DNA of 64,000 bases from Poriferisodalis sp965116715 (GTDB lineage: Bacteria > Actinomycetota > Acidimicrobiia > Acidimicrobiales > Poriferisodalaceae), in NCBI GenBank assembly GCA_965116715.1, contig OZ220724.1, forward strand, positions 1-64,000, in the 5' to 3' direction. The stretch's first letter is position 1; every line of letters starts with the position of its first letter. Positions 46,393-53,191 of the stretch are shown here, piece after piece. A program made the translations under genes and the position numbers. Below the pieces are notes generated by a model. The model had not been told where the DNA came from. It was given only the letters and a program-made list of their open reading frames with translations, and did no database searches.

Positions 46393-46568
46393 GAGACTGG
46401 CATGGTTGGGTCCAGTTCGCCCATCGCGTAGCTCCGGCCGGATGCATGCGCGTGTGTGCGCGTGCTTGGTGTCTGTTCGGCAGCTGACGGCGCGTCGCTG
46501 ATCTCTTGCCGCCAAGTGTCCTGGCCCTATGCGTCGGTCGCGCCTGCAAGCTGGGCTACGGTCGCGGC

Positions 46569-46687
46569 TGTCACGCACATAGCTCCATGCAGTGGAGCGG
46601 CTCATCATCAGTGGAGAGGCCCAGCCGGGTCCCTTCGGGCGTGATGAGCCCGTGCGTGACACACAGACTTCTCCACCGAAGGGACCC
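46569..46687 (+). promoter_or_regulatory. candidate cis-regulatory RNA: three-way junction with Shine-Dalgarno-sequestering pseudoknot
   Basis: Four perfect helices can be drawn. P1: TGTCACGCAC (46569-46578) with GTGCGTGACA (46652-46661). P2: GCTCCA (46582-46587) with TGGAGC (46593-46598). P3: GGCTCATCA (46599-46607) with TGATGAGCC (46642-46650). PK: GGGTCCCTTCGG inside the P3 loop (46627-46638) with CCGAAGGGACCC (46676-46687). P1-P3 stack as a compact junction; PK crosses P1 and P3 and its 3' strand contains GAAGGGA, the ribosome site of the lipoprotein ATG at 46691. Alternative pairing of GTGGAGA (46611-46617) with TCTCCAC (46670-46676) could compete. I cannot assign it to a known riboswitch class. 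Confidence 0.6.
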
Positions 46688-46690
46688 ACC

Positions 46691-47083
46691 ATGCGCCGCG
46701 TCACAGTTTGGCTGTTCGTGCTTCTGCTGGCTGCGAGTTGCAGCGATGGTGCCGTGGAGGTGTCTGGAGTAGGCGAGTACCGGGATGGCGACGGCCTGAT
46801 GGTCGAGTTGGCCGAAGGTAACTACCGGATCGAGGTCGAGACATCGCCGGCGAGCGTTCGTCGCGACTTCTATATTCAGCTCCACTCGACCGAGTTGGGC
46901 ACGTACTCGGGGTGTGTGCTCGCAGACTACGAGGACATTGCACGCAACTACCTCGAGATCTACCGCGGCAGCAATGTCTGCCCGCCTGGCAAATTCGAAG
47001 TCTTCGTCTATGACCCCTACGGCGACAACGCACTGCGCGGCGTCGATTGGTCCGTGAGCTTCGTCCCGATTGACGAACAGTGA
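46691..47083 (+). CDS. small predicted lipoprotein
   Basis: 130 aa from ATG 46691 (MRRVTVWLFVLLLAASCSDG). A typical lipoprotein signal peptide with lipobox AAS-C (Cys17) is followed by a small beta-rich domain (LMVELAEGNYRIEVET, RRDFYIQLHST, KFEVFVYDPYGDN) with a further pair of cysteines. Reminiscent of small secreted beta-sandwich domains, but the family is not recognised. Translation probably depends on opening of the upstream RNA structure, whose last helix covers its ribosome site. Confidence 0.75.
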   Translation: MRRVTVWLFVLLLAASCSDGAVEVSGVGEYRDGDGLMVELAEGNYRIEVETSPASVRRDFYIQLHSTELGTYSGCVLADYEDIARNYLEIYRGSNVCPPGKFEVFVYDPYGDNALRGVDWSVSFVPIDEQ

Positions 47084-47105
47084 GCGGTCGATTCGGACCC
47101 GCGGG

Positions 47106-49454
47106 TTAGCCGGAGACGGGTTCGAGGGCGACGCGGACGTGCTTGTGGTGGGGGGTGAGCGACAGCCAGTCGCGGTCCTCGATGTCGGTGAGCTCGTTGA
47201 CGGCCACGCCGTGGATCTTGTGCTCGCCGTCGGCGTCGGGATACTCGGTGCCGAATCCGTGGGGGAGCGTCACGTGGCCGGCCATGACCGTGTCGGTGAC
47301 CTCAGCTGGCGCCTCGGCCTCGCCCCGCTTGGAAACGATCCGGATGCGATCGCCGTCAACCACGCCGAGCGCTGTGGCGTCGTCGGGACTGATGCGCAAC
47401 GAGCCGTCCTTGTCCTTCTTGCGCCAGTCGGGATCGCGCACGACGTCGTTGGCATTCGACGACCTGCGCTCGCCAGCAGAGAGCACGAACGGGAAACGGT
47501 CACTGGCGGCGCCAGCGGGCTCCTCGTCGTTCAATGACCTGAGCTCGTCGACCAGCTCGGAGATGAAGAGGTGGATCTTGCCGTCGGGGTGTGCGATGCG
47601 GTCCCAGGTCTGTTCGTACTCGCTGACGCTATAGATCATTCCCGACGGTGAGTTCATCAGCTTGTCGAACAAGTTGTTGGCCAGCTCCAAGCCGTCGCCC
47701 TCGACGCCGGCGGCGCGTACCTCGTCGGGGTAGCGCATCGACGCCTGCATCGAGGCGCCGAACATGATCGCCGCAGGTGCCATGTTGCCCATCGTCGGCC
47801 CGAGAGCGTCGTAGAGCACCACCGGCAGCTTGGCGCCGACGTCGGGATCAGTGCTCGATGCCTCGCCGAGTGCGTCGATGAACGACTGCCGGCTCTGCTG
47901 CGCCGCATCAGCCAGCGCCCCGGTGGATTCGGCACGCCCGCCCATGGCTGCCACCAGCCGGCTGTGAATCTCGGCTTCGGGCAGTGAAGCGCCCAGCGGC
48001 TCCAGGATCGGATGCCGAACCTGGAAGTAGTTGGCGGGCATCTCGCCGGCGAAGAACGTGGCTTCGGGCTTCTCGTACTGCGAGCACGCTGGCAACACGT
48101 AGTCGGCCGCACGGGCGGTCTCGGTCATGGCGACGTCGATCACCACCAGGCACTCCAGCTTGGCGAAGGCCTCGCGGAACCGCTTCGAGTCGGGCAGCGT
48201 GTGCAGCGGGTTCGCCGACTCCACGATCATGCCCCGGAACCGGTTCGGGTGGTCGGTGTCGATGCAGTCAGGGATCGCTGCACACGCAAGGAGCCCCGAC
48301 AGCATGGCGCTGCCGGTGACCGGGTCGGTCTCGCCCTCGCCCGAATGCCCGCAGATGGGGGCGAGGCGCAGGGGCAGGTTCATTCCGCCCGCCTTCGCGA
48401 AATTGCCGGTGATCAGATACAGCAGGCGCTGCAGCCACGAGTTCAGCGTGGAGTGCGGTGCCATCTCGATGCCGAGGTCTTCCTCGGTGGACAGCGAGCG
48501 AGCAGTGCCCATCGTGCGCGCAGCCGCCCGCAGTTCGGCCTCGTCGATGCCGCACTTGCGAGCGCACTCGGCGATGTCGGTGCCCGAGATCAGGTCCCGC
48601 AGCTCGTCCCAGCCGGTGCAGTGCTCGGCCAGGAACCCCTCGTCGGTGAGCCCTTCTTCGACCATGATCGCCAGCAGCGCCGCCAATGCCCAGGCGTCGG
48701 TGCCGGGACGCACGCGCAGGTGGTGATCGGCCATTGCTGCGGTCTCGGACACCCGTGGGTCCATCACGATGAGCTTGCGGTCGTCGTCATTGCGGATCTT
48801 GTTGAGCTCGTTGCGCGACTCGGGGAAGCCGTGGCTCTGCCAGGGGTTCTTGCCGATGAACACCGCGCAGTCGGTGTGCTCGAAGTCGCCCATGGCGCCG
48901 AGGTTCTGGCGGCCGAACATCTTGCCCTGCGCCCAGAACATGCCGGTCTTCTCCTGCGCCAGCGCGTTCGAGCGGTACTTCACGCCCAAGGTCTGCAGCA
49001 CGCCGCGGGCATAGGCGCCCGGGAAGTGGTTGCCCTGCCCGCCGCCGCCGTAGTACAGGATCTTGTCGCCGCCGACCGCGTCGCGGATGCCGGTGAGGCG
49101 CTCGGCGACTTCGGCGATCGCGACATCCCACGACACCTCTTCGAACGTGCCGTCGTCCTTGCGTCGAAGCGGCGTCGTGAGGCGGTCGCGCCCGTTCTGG
49201 TAGTAGTCGATCCGCAGCGCCTTCTCGCAGGTGTAGCCCTTCGACGCGGGGTGCTCCTTGTCACCCCGCACGCGCGTGATCTTGCGACCGTCGAGCCGCA
49301 CTTCGATGCCGCAGTTGTTCGAGCAGAGCAGGCATGCGGTCTTGTGCCAGACCTTGGTGGGGTCGGCTTCTGCGCCATTCGACGAGGCCTTCTCGGCTGT
49401 CGCGCCGGCGCGCTTGGCTCGAAGTGCTGCGAGTCGGTCTTGGGCGTCGGACAT
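47106..49454 (-). CDS. molybdopterin-dependent oxidoreductase (formate dehydrogenase/NapA-like superfamily)
   Basis: 782 aa. The N-terminal [4Fe-4S] site is CLLCSNNCGIEV with a fourth Cys in GYTCEKALR, followed by the superfamily block ILYYGGGGQGNHFPGAYARGVL and MGD-binding blocks (FIGKNPWQSHGFP, VMDPRVSETA, PGTDAWALAALL). The C-terminal beta domain binds the second pterin (RISPDDATALGVVDGDRIRI, THLPHGFGTEYP-like end). In the Mo-ligand area (about residues 165-185, ALAQEKTGMFWAQGKMFG) there is no Cys, Sec or clear Ser, so the ligand is uncertain. No signal peptide; cytoplasmic. A good ribosome site GAGGAGA precedes ATG 49452-49454. Confidence 0.88.
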   Translation of the reverse strand: MSDAQDRLAALRAKRAGATAEKASSNGAEADPTKVWHKTACLLCSNNCGIEVRLDGRKITRVRGDKEHPASKGYTCEKALRIDYYQNGRDRLTTPLRRKDDGTFEEVSWDVAIAEVAERLTGIRDAVGGDKILYYGGGGQGNHFPGAYARGVLQTLGVKYRSNALAQEKTGMFWAQGKMFGRQNLGAMGDFEHTDCAVFIGKNPWQSHGFPESRNELNKIRNDDDRKLIVMDPRVSETAAMADHHLRVRPGTDAWALAALLAIMVEEGLTDEGFLAEHCTGWDELRDLISGTDIAECARKCGIDEAELRAAARTMGTARSLSTEEDLGIEMAPHSTLNSWLQRLLYLITGNFAKAGGMNLPLRLAPICGHSGEGETDPVTGSAMLSGLLACAAIPDCIDTDHPNRFRGMIVESANPLHTLPDSKRFREAFAKLECLVVIDVAMTETARAADYVLPACSQYEKPEATFFAGEMPANYFQVRHPILEPLGASLPEAEIHSRLVAAMGGRAESTGALADAAQQSRQSFIDALGEASSTDPDVGAKLPVVLYDALGPTMGNMAPAAIMFGASMQASMRYPDEVRAAGVEGDGLELANNLFDKLMNSPSGMIYSVSEYEQTWDRIAHPDGKIHLFISELVDELRSLNDEEPAGAASDRFPFVLSAGERRSSNANDVVRDPDWRKKDKDGSLRISPDDATALGVVDGDRIRIVSKRGEAEAPAEVTDTVMAGHVTLPHGFGTEYPDADGEHKIHGVAVNELTDIEDRDWLSLTPHHKHVRVALEPVSG

Positions 49455-49640
49455 GTCGTCTCCTCGAGTACAAGCGGCGCGGACACCGCAAGGGTAGGGG
49501 GCGGGCGCGCTCCCCGCCGGGAACAGACCCTGCTGCCCGAGCTGCTCGCGGGACGACGCTGACGGCCCGCTAACTTCGCGTCAGCCGGGCTGATGCGCTT
49601 GGCCGATACGACAGCTGGCCCACGGGGCCCGCAGGAAGGA

Positions 49641-49841
49641 ATGCTCGTGCGGATCAGTGTGGACGCCGACAAGTGCCAGGGTCACAACCGCTGCTACTCG
49701 CTGGCGCCGGAGCTGTTCGATGTGGACGACTACGGCTACGCCACAGCGGCCGGTGATGGCGAGGTGCCCGCCGGCATGGAAGACAAGGCCCGCCTCGCCG
49801 CAGCGAACTGTCCCGAATACGCAGTCATCATCACCGAATAG
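49641..49841 (+). CDS. small [3Fe-4S] ferredoxin
   Basis: 66 aa from ATG 49641, chosen because AGGAAGGA lies directly before. Ligands are C-x5-C in KCQGHNRCYSLAPELFDV and the CP pair near ANCPEYAV; a histidine or glycine takes the second position as in [3Fe-4S] ferredoxins. Such ferredoxins usually serve cytochrome P450s; none is adjacent. Divergent from the molybdopterin oxidoreductase with about 190 bp between, so it might serve that enzyme or the Rieske protein. Confidence 0.9.
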   Translation: MLVRISVDADKCQGHNRCYSLAPELFDVDDYGYATAAGDGEVPAGMEDKARLAAANCPEYAVIITE

Positions 49842-49849
49842 CGCCGCCC

Positions 49850-50971
49850 TCAGCTGCGGCCAGCAAACCGCTCGCGCAATGCAGCCAGGTTGCGGCCTGC
49901 GCCCCAGTGGTTTGCTTCCAGCGCCAGCAGCAGGTCGGCAAGATTGCGGTCTCGCGCTGTGCAGAGCTCAGCGACTGAGTGCCCGCCCGCCTGCTCGTCG
50001 GACTGGGCGATCAGCGTGGCGATGAACTCCGGAGTCAGTTCCGGCACGTCGGTGAGCTTGGTCCACGGCAGGTCGAGCGTCGGGGCGAAGTGCTCGATGA
50101 ATCGCTCGAAGCCTTCCTCGCCTCCCGCGGTGGCATAGGTCTGGAACACGCCCATCTGAGCCCAGCGCAAGCCGAATCCCAGCCGCATGGCGTCGTCGAT
50201 CTCCGACACTGTGGCGACGCCGTCGTGCACCAGCCACAGCGCTTCGCGCCACAGTGCTTCGAGCAGGCGATCGGCAACGAAGCCGTCAATCTCAGTGCGT
50301 ATTCGCAAGGGCGACATGCCTGCTGCCGCGAACCAGCGCATCGCCCGCTCGATGGCGCTCTCGGACGTGCGGGCACCTCCCACAACCTCGACCAACGGAA
50401 GCAAGTACACGGGATTGAACGGATGCCCGACGACGAGCCGTTCGGGATGGCGCATCTCGGCCTGCAGCTCGCTGGGTCGGATGCCTGACGTGGACGAGGC
50501 GATGACGGCATCCGGCGCAGCCGCCGCCTCGATCTCGGCATATGCCGCGCGCTTCGTCGCCAGCCGTTCTGGCACGCACTCGTGGATCAGCTCGGCATCG
50601 GCCGTGGCAAGCGGCAAACCTGCGGTCGGGTCCGCCAGTGTCACCGTGCCCAGCGAATCGCCGCTCGCAGCAGTGGATCCATGCGAGTGGCGACGACTGC
50701 GCGGATCGCCGGCTGCCGTCTGCGCACCGTGAGCGAGGCGCAGCAACGGACTTGCGTCTTCGAGCAGCCCCAGCCGCCGCCACGCCACGCAGGCAGCCTC
50801 AAGCGTTCGCTCGACGCCGGCGCGGGCACTGGGCGATGGGTCGGCGACAGTGACATCCACGCCGCACAGCGCCCAGCGTGCGGCCCACGCAGCGCCGATG
50901 ACACCGGCACCCACGATGCCGACCCGCTGCGGGAGGTCAGCGTGATCGCTGGCAGGTGACGGGTCGCTCAA
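49850..50971 (-). CDS. L-carnitine dehydrogenase (3-hydroxyacyl-CoA dehydrogenase family)
   Basis: 373 aa, start TTG 50969-50971 overlapping the upstream TGA (TTGA). NAD-binding motif GIVGAGVIGAAWAARWALCG; after an insertion with low-complexity sequence (about residues 80-110) come IASSTSGIRPSELQ, the catalytic HPFNPVYLLPLVEVVGG and VADRLLEALWREALWLV, which are hallmarks of carnitine 3-dehydrogenase. It oxidises L-carnitine to 3-dehydrocarnitine. Last of a three-gene operon with the cleavage enzyme and gamma-butyrobetaine hydroxylase, a strong functional match. Confidence 0.88.
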   Translation of the reverse strand: MSDPSPASDHADLPQRVGIVGAGVIGAAWAARWALCGVDVTVADPSPSARAGVERTLEAACVAWRRLGLLEDASPLLRLAHGAQTAAGDPRSRRHSHGSTAASGDSLGTVTLADPTAGLPLATADAELIHECVPERLATKRAAYAEIEAAAAPDAVIASSTSGIRPSELQAEMRHPERLVVGHPFNPVYLLPLVEVVGGARTSESAIERAMRWFAAAGMSPLRIRTEIDGFVADRLLEALWREALWLVHDGVATVSEIDDAMRLGFGLRWAQMGVFQTYATAGGEEGFERFIEHFAPTLDLPWTKLTDVPELTPEFIATLIAQSDEQAGGHSVAELCTARDRNLADLLLALEANHWGAGRNLAALRERFAGRS

Positions 50972-51855
50972 TGTCGCTTCAACTCAAGCTTGTCACGGAC
51001 CTCATCGGGGCCGATGACCCGGTAGTTCATGGCTTCGAGGATCTGTTTCGCACGGGTAACCAGATCGGCGTTGGTCGCGAGCCGGCCGCGTTCGAGATAC
51101 AGGTTGTCTTCGAGGCCCACCCGTGCATTGCCGCCGGCCACCGCCGCGAGCGCGACATAGGGCAACTGGTCACGGCCCAGTGCAAACGCCGAGAAGGTCC
51201 AGTCGTCGGGCACGTTGTTGACCATCGCCATGAACGTGTTCAGATCCGGCGGGGCACCCCAGCGGATGCCCATGCACAGCTGCACCATGACGGGGGACTC
51301 GATGACGCCGGCCTCCACCAGCGACCGGGCTTCCCACAGCTGACCCGTGTCGAACGCCTCGATCTCGGGGCGCACGCCGAGCGCCTGGATCTGGCGGGCC
51401 ATCTCCATGAGCGTGTCGTGGGTGTTGGTGGCCACGTAGTTGCCCTCGCCGAAGTTCATGGTGCCGCAGTCGAGCGTGCAGATCTCCGGCAGCAGCTCGC
51501 GGACGTGAGCGAGGCGCTCAGTGGCGCCGGCCATGTCGGACCGCACCGGGTCGGGCGGCAGCGGCTGCTCGACCGAGCCGATCACGAAGTCGCCGCCCAT
51601 GCCGGCGGTGAGGTTCAGCACGACGTCGGTGCTCGACGCTCGCACACGCTCCACCACCTCGCGGTAGCAGTCGACGTCGCGGCCTGCGTCGCCCGTGATC
51701 GGATCGCGCACATGCACATGGCAGATCGCGGCGCCTGCGGCAGCCGCGTCGATCACGTTCTGGGCGATGTCAGCGGGCGTGTAGGGCACTTTGTCGGACT
51801 TGCCGACCGTGTCGCCAGCACCGGTCACCGCGCAGGTGATGAAGACGTCAGGCAT
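50968..51855 (-). CDS. beta-keto acid cleavage enzyme (BKACE), 3-dehydrocarnitine:acetyl-CoA type
   Basis: 295 aa from ATG 51853-51855 (MPDVFITCAVTGAGDTV). BKACE (DUF849) zinc/catalytic blocks: GAAICHVHVRDP with HVH ligands, TGMGGDFVIG-like TAGMGGDF, CTLDCGTMNFGEGNYVATN and GLEDNLYLERGRLATNADLV. These enzymes condense a beta-keto acid with acetyl-CoA; with carnitine genes around it, the expected reaction gives acetoacetate and betainyl-CoA from 3-dehydrocarnitine. Overlaps the hydroxylase stop by 8 bp and the dehydrogenase start by 4 bp. Confidence 0.88.
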   Translation of the reverse strand: MPDVFITCAVTGAGDTVGKSDKVPYTPADIAQNVIDAAAAGAAICHVHVRDPITGDAGRDVDCYREVVERVRASSTDVVLNLTAGMGGDFVIGSVEQPLPPDPVRSDMAGATERLAHVRELLPEICTLDCGTMNFGEGNYVATNTHDTLMEMARQIQALGVRPEIEAFDTGQLWEARSLVEAGVIESPVMVQLCMGIRWGAPPDLNTFMAMVNNVPDDWTFSAFALGRDQLPYVALAAVAGGNARVGLEDNLYLERGRLATNADLVTRAKQILEAMNYRVIGPDEVRDKLELKRH

Positions 51856-53101
51856 CAGCGGGATCCTCCTGATGAGTGCTGCGGCGCAGCAGCACGCGCA
51901 GCCGTGAGTAGAACTCGTCGGTGTCCATGTAGGTGCCGATGAGCCGCCGGCGCGTTCCCGGACGCGCCTCGAATGCATCCCGTCCGTGCAGCACTCGCCG
52001 GTTGTCGAACACCACGATGTCGCCGGGCCGGAACGGGTAGCGCATCTGGAATCGGTCCGAGCTGGCTGTCTCGCTCAGCAGGCGCATCGCTGCGTACGCA
52101 CGGCTCACCTCGGCGGCGGGCATGGCGGGAAAGGCCCTCACTGGGTGGAACGCCCGGTAGGTGTACGGAATCCGGCCGTCGCCCGTGTCGATGACCGGCC
52201 CCTGCCAGCGGTGGTCGTGGTCGGGCGAACGGTTGAAGAACACCCACTCCAGCGTGGTGAGCGCTTCGAAGGCGCCGGGCTCATGGACACGCAGGTGCTC
52301 GGCAATGGCGAGCCCGTCGGCCATGGTCGACCATCCGCCCTCCACGCTGTTCTCCACGCAGTGCAGCAGTTGCAGTCCTGGCGGGACTTCCCGGGTCGGC
52401 AAGTCGGTGTGGGGCGCGAGCCGCTGCCCGGTGTTGGCCAGCGAGGTCGGCGTGATGTCCACATCGACGTGCCAGGTCAGTCCGAAGTTGGAGTCGCGTA
52501 TGGCGCCGATGCGACCCGCGATCTGCGCGACCGTGTCGGGACGAGTTCCGCTGCCTGCGAGACGGATGAGCCCGTAACGCGCGAGATCGCACAGCGCCGC
52601 GGCGAGCGCGCTGTCGTCAGCAAGAAGGGCTGGGCCGTCGTGGGTGACCGGCTCGCTGTGCTCGGCCGCAGTCCACAGCAGGGGAGCGGGCATGATCGCG
52701 AAGGGCAGGTGCATCTGGTCGGCGACATGGCGCAGCCAGCCCGGATGGAACCTGGCGTCGCGGTGCTCGGGCTCGAAGGTCACATCGAGCGCCCCGCCGT
52801 CCAGTTCGATCCGGCTGAGCGACAGATGAGCGTCGATCTGAGCGGGGTCCAGTTCGCACTCGCGGGTCACCGGGTCGATGCCGCCGGAACCGGGGGCGTT
52901 CTCTCGCAACCACATCGGGTGACAATCGAGTGTCGTCCCGTCGGACCATTCCAGCGCCGCGGTACCGTTCGCGGTGAGACTGGCTGAAGCGAGCCCCGCC
53001 CACGGGTACATGTAGTAGTCCGGGGTGGGCCAGTCCGCAGCGGGCCAGTCGTCAGCGGGGCAGTCCGGTGTGGGCGGATGGGCATGAACCCGCTCGGTCA
53101 C
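51848..53101 (-). CDS. gamma-butyrobetaine hydroxylase (2-oxoglutarate dioxygenase)
   Basis: 417 aa from GTG 53099-53101. After a repeated PADDWPAADWPTPDY N-terminus lies the small GBBH N-terminal domain (LEWSDGTTLDCHPMWLRENAP), whose cysteines can bind zinc, then the TauD-like domain with the iron ligands H-x-D in RLAPHTDLPTRE and the distal His in DNRRVLHGRDAF, plus the 2-oxoglutarate arginine in GTRRRLIGTYMD. Converts gamma-butyrobetaine to L-carnitine. First gene of the operon whose next two products take carnitine apart, so the pathway runs from gamma-butyrobetaine to betaine units. Confidence 0.9.
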   Translation of the reverse strand: MTERVHAHPPTPDCPADDWPAADWPTPDYYMYPWAGLASASLTANGTAALEWSDGTTLDCHPMWLRENAPGSGGIDPVTRECELDPAQIDAHLSLSRIELDGGALDVTFEPEHRDARFHPGWLRHVADQMHLPFAIMPAPLLWTAAEHSEPVTHDGPALLADDSALAAALCDLARYGLIRLAGSGTRPDTVAQIAGRIGAIRDSNFGLTWHVDVDITPTSLANTGQRLAPHTDLPTREVPPGLQLLHCVENSVEGGWSTMADGLAIAEHLRVHEPGAFEALTTLEWVFFNRSPDHDHRWQGPVIDTGDGRIPYTYRAFHPVRAFPAMPAAEVSRAYAAMRLLSETASSDRFQMRYPFRPGDIVVFDNRRVLHGRDAFEARPGTRRRLIGTYMDTDEFYSRLRVLLRRSTHQEDPADA

Positions 53102-53191
53102 TGGACAAATTGTCTCACAGCCCGCCCGGCTGACCGGCCCATCTGGCCGTAGCCGTGCAGTCGTGTACAGGGTCGGCGACGCTGCGTTCGC

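Larger units (their letters stand above)
46326..46690 (+). other. 365-bp intergenic region with several RNA hairpins
   Basis: The longest stretch without a gene in the window. It begins with a terminator-like hairpin (46369-46392), then a GC-rich hairpin with alternating purine-pyrimidine sequence (about 46444-46465), then the structured leader described separately (46569-46687). No convincing ORF, and no in-frame TGA gene was found here. Confidence 0.6.

Noticed and set aside
47106..49454. Selenocysteine formate dehydrogenase
   Set aside because: No in-frame TGA occurs and the Mo-ligand area lacks the Cys/Sec motif of FdhA.
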